From: an uncultured Eubacteriales bacterium | GTDB lineage: Bacteria; Bacillota; Clostridia; Lachnospirales; Lachnospiraceae | Length of the DNA: 10,379 nt | Direction of reading: 5' to 3' | NCBI GenBank assembly: GCA_900313855.1 | Contig: OMSZ01000015.1 | Span: forward strand, 1 to 10,379 | Shown here: positions 1 to 6,605 of the stretch, one piece after another | Position numbering within the stretch: the stretch's first letter is position 1 | Layout of the letters: the number at the start of each line of letters is the position of its first letter | Program-made: the position numbers and the translations under genes | Notes under the pieces: model-generated | What the model saw: only the letters and a program-made list of their open reading frames with translations | What the model was told of the DNA's origin: nothing | Database searches by the model: none

Positions 1-806
1 CCACCGAAATCGTACTTGAAGAAATAGATAACGAGATTTGATGTAATATATATCGAAGTATTGATAAGTACGATTGCTATAACAACCGTCATTGCCTGAT
101 CATTAGAAAGAAGCGCCTTAAACATCTGACCCACACTTGGCGATTCCATATCAACTGTCGATTTTTCCTTAATATTGATACATGTGATAGTGATAAATAC
201 CACAAACAATACTGCAATGATCAACGCAAACCACTTAAAGCCCGCAATCTCTATCTGCTTAGCTGTTGCATCTGCTCCGGCAACGGCATTACCGATCTTA
301 TTGACAAGTATCATTGTAAATATAGTAACAAGCGCAGAACCGACACCCGCACATGAACGCGCAAGAGTTGTAAGACCTTCTCTCTCCTTACCGCCTGTTG
401 TAAATGCAGGGATCATTGACCAATACGGAATATCCATCATTGTATAGGTTACACCCCAGAGGATATAGAATACTGCCGCATATGCTGTAAGACCCTTTGA
501 ATCAAGTGTTGGCGGAGCTGCAAACATAATGAAAAGTATTACCGCGTTCGTTATAGTTCCAATCATAAGCCATGGACGGAACTTACCGAACTTCGTATGG
601 GTTTTCGCAACAACAATACCCATTATAGGATCATTAAATGCATCAAATATACGTGCCGCAAGAAGTATGATACCCATAGCAACCGCGCTTACTCCAAGTA
701 CATCCTGGAAGTAATAAAGGATGTAGCTTGCTGACAACATATAAACCATATCTTTTCCTACCGCGCCAAGACCGTAGGATATTTTTTCTCTAACTGTTAA
801 ATTCAT
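1..806 (-). CDS. MelB-like GPH-family sugar:cation symporter, C-terminus cut off by the window edge
   Basis: Inner-membrane secondary transporter expected to take up a galactoside or related glycoside together with Na+ or H+. 268 residues are visible out of a usual 450-480. I translated it by hand from ATG 804-806. A ribosome binding site, GCGAGGAAAAACT, lies directly upstream. The N-terminus reads MNLTVREKISYGLGAVGKD, the standard opening of the glycoside-pentoside-hexuronide family. Residues 52-63 (RIFDAFNDPIMG) carry Asp55, Asn58 and Asp59, the same numbers as the cation-site residues of enteric MelB. The KFGKFRPW loop is at 72-79, the YTMMDIPYWS segment (Asp125) at 121-130, and the cytoplasmic KERE loop at 140-143. 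About seven membrane segments are visible. It is last of the three genes TetR-GH2-transporter, 36 nt after the glycosidase stop, so it probably imports the substrate of that enzyme. The substrate cannot be read from sequence: MelB, LacS, XylP and UidB all belong to this family. Confidence 0.92.
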   Translation of the reverse strand, partial: MNLTVREKISYGLGAVGKDMVYMLSASYILYYFQDVLGVSAVAMGIILLAARIFDAFNDPIMGIVVAKTHTKFGKFRPWLMIGTITNAVILFIMFAAPPTLDSKGLTAYAAVFYILWGVTYTMMDIPYWSMIPAFTTGGKEREGLTTLARSCAGVGSALVTIFTMILVNKIGNAVAGADATAKQIEIAGFKWFALIIAVLFVVFITITCINIKEKSTVDMESPSVGQMFKALLSNDQAMTVVIAIVLINTSIYITSNLVIYFFKYDFG

Positions 807-842
807 AGTTTTTCCTCGCTTTCTATATTAATAAACGATAAT

Positions 843-3326
843 TTACACCTCTACAGTAAAATCAACCTTCACACTATCTGCCTGACCGCAGGATACCGTA
901 AGCGTACCGTTGCCCTTCTTACCTGTGGTCTTTACATAGGTTCCGCCCATGCCGCCCTGCAAAGCAACAACCTTAGGTCCTATAAGCTCAACCGCTCCGT
1001 CAACCTCAAAGCTTACCGGATCATTGAAGAACGGAAGTACGTTGCCAAATTCATCCTTAGCTGTAATCCTTATTGCAGCAACATCATAGCTGTTCTCCTC
1101 TTTAAGAGTGTCACTTGAAGCTGTTACGTCAAGAACGATCTTTGTCATTGGCTGTTTTGTCAGAGTCTTTACAACCTCACCATTCTTTATTGCCTCAAAG
1201 GTATATACCGTTGACTCTCCGCCCCAGTCTCCGATGTACTTGTTAAACAGCTTAACTGCGTCCTCCATCTGCATATGATACATAACCATGATCTTACCGG
1301 CCTTTGCATACATAAGTTTAGAAAGTCCGTAAAGACCAACCTTTGCTACTTCATTTAACAAAGCCTTGACATCCTCAGCCTGATTGTGACTCATGTTCTC
1401 GCCCTTTTCTAACGTATCTCCGATATAATCATCAATTAGGATCGGGGGATGAACAAGATGCTTATATGGTGAATTATCTTTGGTATATTCCTTGATAAAT
1501 GTTCCATTCTTATACATCTTCACGCTGTCCGCATTGGTAAATATCCATGTATCACCACGGTTGCAGCCCGGATGCTCACCGATATCCATCGTAGATGACA
1601 GTTCTAATACCGGCGTCTCCTCCTGCTGGCTTGAATAAATGCTTGCTGCCATCTTTGGATTTCTGAACATATCCATAACGCCGTGATAACATATCCTGTC
1701 TCCGCTTCCGAAATCCTTATGTGTGTTGTAGTCAAACATACACCATCCAAATGAACCCGCGATATCTTTATTCTTAGCAACCTCATCCAGTACATTGGCA
1801 TGACGTATTGCATGCTGTGCCCTGTGCTCCTCCCAGTCAAATGCTTTAGTAGGATACATATGTCCGTTATATTCACTTATTAGGTAAGGTCTTTCTATAT
1901 CAGAAGTGACATCTGCTTTCTTGTCACAACCCTTTTTCTTTCCGTCATGAAGGAAATCATTGTAGGTGAATACATCCTCTAAGAAATCACCCTTCTTATA
2001 GCAGCGCACTCCGCCTGTCTGTCTGGTATGGTCATAAGCGTGAGCTACTGCATTTGTTCTCTCATAGAAATCATGATCATCAACAGACTCATTGATACGG
2101 ACACCCCACAGTATTATCGAGCTGTGATTTCTGTATTGTCTGATCATGTCCGCTACATTCTCAACCGCCTGTTTCTTCCACTCCTCGTCGCCAATATGCT
2201 GCCAGCCCGGAAACTCGGTAAATACCAAAAGTCCAAGCTCATCGCATCGGTCTATGAAATACTGAGACTGCGGATAATGCGAGGTACGAACCGCATTTAC
2301 ACCAAGCTCGTTCTTTAATATATCAGCATCATTCTCCTGCATTGACCTTGGCATAGCGTATCCTGCATAAGGATAGCTCTGATGACGGTTGAGTCCGCGT
2401 ATCTTAAATCTTCTGCCATTAAGATAGAAACCATCCTTCTTAAAGATCGCTTTTCGATATCCGAAGGTTACAACCTTTTCATCAACTGTCTTCCCGTTAT
2501 CAACAAGCTCTGTCTTTAACTCATATAGCGACGGTTGCTCGACATCCCACATTTCAACCTTATCAGTATGGCAGGTTAATGTCATAACCTTGCCGTTCAT
2601 TCCGTCATCACTTATTGCAACCGAAGGGTCTTCCCTGCTCTCAAGCGCTCTGTATTCCTCTTCGCCTTTCTTCCTGATATACTGCTTTATCACAAACCTT
2701 CCTTCTTCAACAGTATCATTTTCATGATGTATCTTGATCTCGGAAATAGTAGCCGACTTTTCACATGACCATATCGGCTTATCGGCACCATCCTCAAACT
2801 CTATCACCTGACTTGCAAGCTTTGTAGAAACAAATACATCCTCGATAAATGTAGGATTCTTGACATCAATATATACATCACGATATATTCCGCCATAAGT
2901 CATATAATCGATAACAAATCCGAAAGGCGGAACATTTATACTCTCTCTGCTGTCCACCTTAACCGCTATTACATTATCCTTTCCATATTCAAGCTTATCA
3001 CTTATATCCATTGTAAATGCAGTATACCCGCAGTGGTGCTCGCCAATCTTTTCTCCGTTTAAGAACACATACGACTCGTGAGCCGCACCGTCAATTGTAA
3101 GAAGTACAGCCTTTCCCTCCCACGCTTTATCTGCCTTTAATACTCTTCTGTAGCCGCTTACCATCTGATAATCATTCTCATCAAAATAGTGGTAAGGAAG
3201 CTCCTTACAGGTATGCGGAAGTCTGACTGCTGTCATTGTTTTATCGTCATAGTCCGCATTAACCATTGCCTCATCAAACTGCTCCGAAAATCTCCAATCC
3301 TCATTAAGATAAATTCTCTGTCCCAT
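843..3326 (-). CDS. Glycoside hydrolase family 2, probable beta-galactosidase
   Basis: Cytoplasmic retaining glycosidase of 827 aa with no signal peptide. Domains in order: an N-terminal jelly-roll sugar-binding domain (about 1-155, ending in GGIYRDVYI at 145-153), an Ig-like sandwich (about 160-295), a TIM barrel (about 297-570) and a C-terminal Ig-like part (about 575-827) that makes it longer than a 600-aa beta-glucuronidase. The predicted acid/base is Glu413 in the NHSSIILWGVRINES stretch and the nucleophile is Glu485 in YLISEYNGH. They are 72 residues apart, close to the 76 of E. coli LacZ. Near the barrel end the sequence reads CYHGVMDMFRNPK (546-558). The position that carries N-x-K in glucuronidases is not N-x-K here, which argues against glucuronide specificity. 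The start is secure: AAGGAG at 3334-3339 lies 7 nt from the ATG. It lies between the TetR gene (24-nt gap) and the sugar symporter, so it should hydrolyse what the symporter imports. The exact glycoside is inferred. Confidence 0.88.
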   Translation of the reverse strand: MGQRIYLNEDWRFSEQFDEAMVNADYDDKTMTAVRLPHTCKELPYHYFDENDYQMVSGYRRVLKADKAWEGKAVLLTIDGAAHESYVFLNGEKIGEHHCGYTAFTMDISDKLEYGKDNVIAVKVDSRESINVPPFGFVIDYMTYGGIYRDVYIDVKNPTFIEDVFVSTKLASQVIEFEDGADKPIWSCEKSATISEIKIHHENDTVEEGRFVIKQYIRKKGEEEYRALESREDPSVAISDDGMNGKVMTLTCHTDKVEMWDVEQPSLYELKTELVDNGKTVDEKVVTFGYRKAIFKKDGFYLNGRRFKIRGLNRHQSYPYAGYAMPRSMQENDADILKNELGVNAVRTSHYPQSQYFIDRCDELGLLVFTEFPGWQHIGDEEWKKQAVENVADMIRQYRNHSSIILWGVRINESVDDHDFYERTNAVAHAYDHTRQTGGVRCYKKGDFLEDVFTYNDFLHDGKKKGCDKKADVTSDIERPYLISEYNGHMYPTKAFDWEEHRAQHAIRHANVLDEVAKNKDIAGSFGWCMFDYNTHKDFGSGDRICYHGVMDMFRNPKMAASIYSSQQEETPVLELSSTMDIGEHPGCNRGDTWIFTNADSVKMYKNGTFIKEYTKDNSPYKHLVHPPILIDDYIGDTLEKGENMSHNQAEDVKALLNEVAKVGLYGLSKLMYAKAGKIMVMYHMQMEDAVKLFNKYIGDWGGESTVYTFEAIKNGEVVKTLTKQPMTKIVLDVTASSDTLKEENSYDVAAIRITAKDEFGNVLPFFNDPVSFEVDGAVELIGPKVVALQGGMGGTYVKTTGKKGNGTLTVSCGQADSVKVDFTVEV

Positions 3327-3350
3327 ACAACTTCTCCTTTTTATTATTGA

Positions 3351-3914
3351 TCATCTTTCAACTAAAATTCCGTCCATCATAATATCTACAACTTCATCAA
3401 GCGCTTCCTGATATGAAATCTTATTCTTAACCAGTACATCTCTTTGAAAAAACTGTTCAAGCGTTGATTCCAACATCATCTTAACGATCGGAATGTGCAC
3501 CTTTCTAATAACACCCTGTTCCATTCCCTGCTCTAACAATGATATGGTATTATCCCATCCGGTCTCTAACCGTTTCTCAACCTTTTTGTATATCTTCGGA
3601 TACTTATCCTTCAGCTGATATAACTGACGAAAATCAATCTCGCTGTATCTTTCCGGCATAACCTTAAAAATGCTTCTTAATTTCTCTACAACACTAAGAT
3701 CATCATTATCCATAACCTGCTGTTCACTAACCTTTATCTGATCAAACAGATAATCGACCATTGTAAAGAATAGCTGCTCCTTCGTCTTAAATATAGTGTA
3801 GATTGTTTTCTTGCTTATACCAAGATCATGAGCAATATCATCCATTGTAAATTTCAAGCCTTTTTCATTGAATATCTTCAGGGTTTCTTCCAAAATCTGT
3901 TCCTGAAGCTCCAA
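3351..3914 (-). CDS. TetR/AcrR-family transcriptional regulator, TTG start
   Basis: DNA-binding repressor-type protein of 187 aa. The N-terminal helix-turn-helix is clear at about residues 5-50, with FTMDDIAHDLGISKKTIYTIF as the two-helix core followed by KTKEQLF. The remaining all-helical part (about 60-187) is the ligand-binding/dimer domain, and I cannot read its ligand. The start codon is TTG at 3912-3914. An in-frame TGA lies only 4 codons upstream (3924-3926), and the next ATG (residue 24) would cut into the helix-turn-helix. A GAGGTGG ribosome binding site is 4 nt from the TTG. It is the first gene of the operon with the GH2 enzyme and the GPH symporter, so it probably controls its own transcription and the uptake and cleavage of the operon's sugar. 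Candidate operators lie in the 241-bp gap upstream (4004-4029, 4063-4088, 4035-4062). A TetR regulator heading a GH2-GPH operon is the uidR-type layout of E. coli. Confidence 0.93.
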   Translation of the reverse strand: MELQEQILEETLKIFNEKGLKFTMDDIAHDLGISKKTIYTIFKTKEQLFFTMVDYLFDQIKVSEQQVMDNDDLSVVEKLRSIFKVMPERYSEIDFRQLYQLKDKYPKIYKKVEKRLETGWDNTISLLEQGMEQGVIRKVHIPIVKMMLESTLEQFFQRDVLVKNKISYQEALDEVVDIMMDGILVER

Positions 3915-3918
3915 GCTA

Positions 3919-3924
3919 CCACCT
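3919..3924 (-). promoter_or_regulatory. Ribosome binding site deciding the TTG start of the TetR gene
   Basis: The minus strand reads GAGGTGG-TAGC-TTG. This places an AGGTGG core 4 nt before the TTG at 3912-3914. No ATG or GTG start lies between the in-frame TGA at 3924-3926 and this TTG. Confidence 0.75.
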
Positions 3925-4003
3925 CACTTATTAGTATTGTTGCCCACCCTCTCTTTGTTAGACGGCAGAAGTAAACTCACGCACAAAATCGAAAAAACAA
4001 AAG

Positions 4004-4029
4004 GAAACCATTTTTGATTTTTCAGTTTC
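4004..4029. promoter_or_regulatory. Operator candidate O1: GAAAC-N16-GTTTC inverted repeat
   Basis: GAAAC at 4004-4008 and GTTTC at 4025-4029 are separated by 16 nt (one more matching base on each side gives GGAAAC/GTTTCC). The repeat begins directly downstream of the TACAAT -10 box at 4034-4039, so it straddles the predicted transcription start of the promoter nearer the TetR gene. It has the same half-sites and spacing as the repeat at 4063-4088. Half-site centres are 21 bp apart, two helical turns, which fits a TetR-type dimer or pair of dimers. That the TetR product binds here is inferred. Confidence 0.55.
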
Positions 4030-4033
4030 CATC

Positions 4034-4062
4034 ATTGTAACATAACCCCTCAAATGTTACAA
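4034..4062 (-). promoter_or_regulatory. Sigma-A-type promoter P1 for the TetR-GH2-symporter operon
   Basis: On the minus strand TTGTAA (4057-4062) is followed by a 17-nt spacer and TACAAT (4034-4039). The two boxes match consensus in 4 and 5 of 6 positions. Transcription would start near 4027, about 110 nt before the TTG start of the TetR gene. Both boxes lie inside the arms of a 9-bp palindrome, so a protein bound to that palindrome would block RNA polymerase. Confidence 0.6.
4035..4062. promoter_or_regulatory. Palindrome TTGTAACAT-N10-ATGTTACAA over promoter P1
   Basis: TTGTAACAT at 4035-4043 and ATGTTACAA at 4054-4062 are perfect 9-bp inverted arms around a 10-nt spacer. Read as conserved outer parts it is TTGTAAC-N14-GTTACAA. 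It spans the spacer and both boxes of promoter P1. No T-run follows on either strand, so it is unlikely to be a terminator. Its half-site differs from the GAAAC/GTTTC repeats beside it, so it may serve a second regulator. Which protein binds is unknown. Confidence 0.5.
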
Positions 4063-4088
4063 GAAACTAATTCACCAAAAATAGTTTC
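4063..4088. promoter_or_regulatory. Operator candidate O2: GAAAC-N16-GTTTC inverted repeat
   Basis: GAAAC at 4063-4067 and GTTTC at 4084-4088 have exactly 16 nt between them, as in the copy 59 bp away. The arms extend to GAAACTA/TAGTTTC. It lies just downstream of the TATAAT box at 4094-4099, over the expected start point of the upstream promoter P2. It abuts the 4035-4062 palindrome without a gap. Binding by the adjacent TetR regulator is inferred from position and symmetry. Confidence 0.55.
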
Positions 4089-4093
4089 CATTT

Positions 4094-4122
4094 ATTATAC
4101 ATATTTACCATAAGCAATTAAA
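4094..4122 (-). promoter_or_regulatory. Possible second promoter P2, perfect TATAAT with weak -35
   Basis: The minus strand carries a perfect TATAAT at 4094-4099. At a 17-nt spacing the -35 position (4117-4122) reads TTTAAT, a poor match. It precedes the O2 inverted repeat in the same geometry as P1 precedes O1: TAYAAT, then ATGGAAACT. The duplicated layout is the main reason to take it seriously. Confidence 0.4.
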
Positions 4123-4155
4123 TGCTGTAAAACCTTATCATTTACTGTGCAATAC

Positions 4156-4995
4156 TCAATCCAGATTCAGGTGCTTCTTAAACAGATTATTGGTTATCAA
4201 AAACAGTACCGTACATGACAAAACCGCAAGCACAACCGACCCTATTCCACGCGCCAGCCCGTATTTTAAATCAAACGTATCAGGTGATTGATTGAAACTA
4301 TAGGAAATTCCTGACATAATGGCAACGCCGATAGTGCTAACAATCTGCACTACGATCATTATGATAAAGTAGCAGCCTATAGATGCCACCACCCTGTATT
4401 TTCCGAATAGCTGTCCGACACCTATACACATATAGATTAATAGAATTCCGGAAATCGACCAGATAAATGTGGAAAAATAATAAACCAAAAATCCCGTAAT
4501 CTGTTCAGAAGTGATATGATCCGAGGCATCTTTAAATACTTCATTAAGCACCATTCCAAGTGATATACCGTTACCGCCAAAAAATGCTCCTGACATTTCT
4601 TCATGCCACAACCAGTATGAGCCCGTAAAAAAGATAACGCACATCACTGCTATCACACATAAGCATATGAGCTTCCATAATATTGCGCCCAAAAGCTTTG
4701 ACCAGAGTAACGTGGAAGTCTTAGCCGGAAGCGTCCATGTAAGATATCCCTGATCCGATACTGTCGTTGAATAGAATCTTACAATGGTCATTACGGTTAC
4801 CGCAATACTTGTCACAAACATTACCATCACAAAGCCAACAACCATAAGCATCTGTATACCATCCGAAACATTTTCTTTATACGGAAGCATTGAAAGGATC
4901 TTCATAAACAGCGCCACAAGCGAAGATGCAAGAAAAATGATCCCCATAGAGAAACCGTATGATTTAAACTCATATTTTAACAATTTGCCTAACAT
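4156..4995 (-). CDS. ABC-2 type transporter permease
   Basis: Integral membrane subunit of 279 aa. Six hydrophobic segments are visible, at about 13-36, 47-73, 101-124, 166-191, 201-229 and 246-268. The cytoplasmic loop between the second and third reads RFYSTTVSDQGYLTWTLPAKTSTLLWSK (split here as RFYSTTVSDQGYLT and WTLPAKTSTLLWSK). This loop is typical of the small Firmicute ABC-2 permeases paired with YtrB-like ATPases. The start overlaps the ATPase stop: the ATG at 4993-4995 lies upstream of the ATPase TAG at 4989-4991, and GGGAGGTG precedes it, so translation is probably coupled. The cargo is unknown. Relatives are linked to cell-envelope stress, antibiotic export or small-molecule export, but nothing here selects one. 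It is the last gene of the run that begins at nnr. I see no convincing terminator between it and the sugar-operon promoters. Confidence 0.88.
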   Translation of the reverse strand: MLGKLLKYEFKSYGFSMGIIFLASSLVALFMKILSMLPYKENVSDGIQMLMVVGFVMVMFVTSIAVTVMTIVRFYSTTVSDQGYLTWTLPAKTSTLLWSKLLGAILWKLICLCVIAVMCVIFFTGSYWLWHEEMSGAFFGGNGISLGMVLNEVFKDASDHITSEQITGFLVYYFSTFIWSISGILLIYMCIGVGQLFGKYRVVASIGCYFIIMIVVQIVSTIGVAIMSGISYSFNQSPDTFDLKYGLARGIGSVVLAVLSCTVLFLITNNLFKKHLNLD

Positions 4996-5684
4996 CGAAA
5001 CACCTCCCTAAAGACCTGATCTACAGATTTACCGTAGGTATTTCTGATATTCTCAACAGAATCATAACACACAACGTTACCCTGACGGATCATTATTACA
5101 TCATTTAATATATTTTCCACATCATATATTAAATGCGTAGATATCAAAATGCTGCCCTCCGGATTATAATTACCCATTATGGTATCTAAGATATAATCTC
5201 TCGCAGCAGGATCAACTCCACCCATAGGTTCATCAAGCAGATAAATGTCAGCCTTTCTGCTCATTACCAGCACAAGCTGAACCTTCTCTCTTGTTCCCTT
5301 TGACATTGTCTTTAACTTGTCAGCTGGATCGATTGACAGATCGTTAAGCATTTTATAAGCCAGATCGCTGTCAAAATTATCATACATATCATCAAAGAAT
5401 TTAATTATCGAACTAACCTTAGTCCATTTGCTAAGATAGGTTCTCTCCGGCAAAAAAGCGACCTTTGCCTTAGTTTCCGGTCCGACCGGTTCACCGGCGA
5501 TAATGATCTCACCGCTTGTAGGAGTTAACAGCCCGGCACATAGCTTAATAAATGTTGTTTTGCCGCTCCCGTTTGGTCCGAGAAGTCCAATCACTCTTCC
5601 CGGTTCAAGCTTAAGATTAACGTTATTAAGCGCTTTCTTACCGTTATAGCTTTTTGTAAGCGCATTACTTTCTAAAATACTCAT
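4989..5684 (-). CDS. ABC transporter ATP-binding protein (YtrB-like)
   Basis: Cytoplasmic ATPase of 231 aa that should power the permease encoded immediately after it. Walker A is GPNGSGKTT (36-44), Walker B is YLLDEPMGGVDP (148-159, catalytic Glu152), and the switch His is His184 in ILISTHLI. The signature loop is the divergent MSKGTREKVQ (127-136) instead of LSGGQ, and the Q-loop position reads FLPER with Glu80 in place of Gln. Both departures are usual in this YtrB-like branch and do not suggest inactivity. I chose the ATG at 5682-5684: AAGGTG at 5690-5695 lies 5 nt upstream. The longer version starting at 5720 would lie inside the preceding gene and has a ribosome site touching its ATG. 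With the chosen start, 4 nt separate it from the stop of the CBS-domain gene, so the two are probably coupled. Confidence 0.93.
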   Translation of the reverse strand: MSILESNALTKSYNGKKALNNVNLKLEPGRVIGLLGPNGSGKTTFIKLCAGLLTPTSGEIIIAGEPVGPETKAKVAFLPERTYLSKWTKVSSIIKFFDDMYDNFDSDLAYKMLNDLSIDPADKLKTMSKGTREKVQLVLVMSRKADIYLLDEPMGGVDPAARDYILDTIMGNYNPEGSILISTHLIYDVENILNDVIMIRQGNVVCYDSVENIRNTYGKSVDQVFREVFRC

Positions 5685-5688
5685 TCCT

Positions 5689-6561
5689 TCACCTTCGTTC
5701 TTCAGGATCTGATTTTGCATCCTTTTTATCAGCTGTACCTTCCGGCAGTTTCTTGATCCTGATCTTTGTTATCATATGAGCATCCCATTTGACTGCAATA
5801 AATGAAAAGCCTTCATAATTAATCTGTATATGCTCTTCCTCCTCGGGCAGTCTTCCAAGCTCATATAGCATGAAACCGTTAACTGTATCTATATCCTCAT
5901 CCGGAAATTCAATATCAAACAGATCCTCTAATTCTTCAAGCTTTGCACTACCGTTAACGATATACCCCTCACCCGTAGCAAGCTTCATGATGTCATCTTC
6001 TTTTTCATCATGCTCATCAAGAATATCTCCAACGATAACTTCAAGAATATCCTCTAATGCGATAAGACCTTCTGTCTGTCCGTATTCATCAACAACGATA
6101 GCAAGATGATTCTTACTGCTCTGCATTTCATTAAACAGCTTTCTTATCTTCTGTGTAGGATGCACATAATATGGCTCACTTCCAAGCTCCCTAACAGTCT
6201 GATTAGCATCCTCAAGATATGCAGCAACCGCTTCTTTAATATGTAAAACCCCGATAATATTATCGAGATTTTCTTCGTATATCGGATATCTGGAATAGCT
6301 GTTTTCAAGCATTATATTCAAAGCTTCAATTATATCCGTATCCGCTTCGATACCCAGAATCTTCTGTCTTGGAGAACATACATCCCTAACCTGCTTATCA
6401 CCAAACTCAAAGACGTTCGTTATCATCTCCGCCTCATCCGTCTGTATAGCACCCTGCTCATGTCCTTCCTCTATAATCGACCTGATCTCCTCTTCAACAG
6501 CCTCTGCCTGTTCTTCACTGTTTTTCTTACCAAAAAGCCCCTTTAAGCTTCCCGATCCCAT
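5689..6561 (-). CDS. CorC/HlyC-like CBS-domain protein without membrane domain
   Basis: Soluble protein of 290 aa (293 if the ATG at 6568-6570 is used). Residues 1-50 are a charged helical lead. A pair of CBS domains covers about 60-180, with SRYPIYEENLDNIIGVLHIK in the first and VVDEYGQTEGLIALEDILE in the second. The C-terminal CorC_HlyC domain covers about 190-272 and ends in a Lys/Asp-rich tail. CBS pairs bind adenine nucleotides. In CorC/CNNM proteins the module is tied to Mg2+ or Co2+ handling. Most Firmicute homologues carry a DUF21 membrane domain in front, which is absent here. The size therefore matches E. coli CorC (292 aa), not the membrane transporters. The second Met is favoured because AAAGGA (6570-6575) is 8 nt from it but touches the first ATG. 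It follows mazF by 44 nt and precedes the ABC pair by 4 nt. What partner it regulates is unknown. Confidence 0.87.
   Translation of the reverse strand: MGSGSLKGLFGKKNSEEQAEAVEEEIRSIIEEGHEQGAIQTDEAEMITNVFEFGDKQVRDVCSPRQKILGIEADTDIIEALNIMLENSYSRYPIYEENLDNIIGVLHIKEAVAAYLEDANQTVRELGSEPYYVHPTQKIRKLFNEMQSSKNHLAIVVDEYGQTEGLIALEDILEVIVGDILDEHDEKEDDIMKLATGEGYIVNGSAKLEELEDLFDIEFPDEDIDTVNGFMLYELGRLPEEEEHIQINYEGFSFIAVKWDAHMITKIRIKKLPEGTADKKDAKSDPEERR
5690..5695 (-). promoter_or_regulatory. Ribosome binding site deciding the ABC ATPase start
   Basis: AAGGTG followed by AAGGA ends at the ATG 5682-5684. It overlaps the last codons and the TGA of the upstream gene, as expected for translational coupling. 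Confidence 0.65.
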
Positions 6562-6569
6562 ATATTTCA

Positions 6570-6575
6570 TCCTTT
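6570..6575 (-). promoter_or_regulatory. Ribosome binding site favouring the inner ATG of the CBS-domain gene
   Basis: AAAGGA overlaps the first possible ATG (6568-6570) by one base. It is 8 nt from the next in-frame ATG at 6559-6561, a normal distance. Confidence 0.5.
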
Positions 6576-6605
6576 CTTAAATATAATCTCAGGCGACATT
6601 CTATT

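Noticed and set aside
175..714. Two plus-strand open frames over the transporter gene
   Set aside because: They lie antisense to the clear MelB-like coding frame, have no ribosome site, and their translation has no recognisable family features.
1604..2318. Open frames on both strands inside the GH2 gene
   Set aside because: The GH2 frame carries catalytic motifs across this stretch; the others are out-of-frame shadows.
843..3326. Beta-glucuronidase (uidA) assignment for the GH2 gene
   Set aside because: Gene order suggests it, but the N-x-K motif that contacts the glucuronate carboxylate is not at the expected place (CYH instead), and the protein is much longer.
4127..4141. cre-like site (TGTAAAACCTTATC) near the sugar-operon promoters
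   Set aside because: It misses the central CG and another conserved position of the CcpA consensus, so catabolite control cannot be claimed from it.
4120..4158. Terminator after the ABC permease gene
   Set aside because: Only a 6-bp TAAATG/CATTTA pairing with a long loop and no T-run is present.
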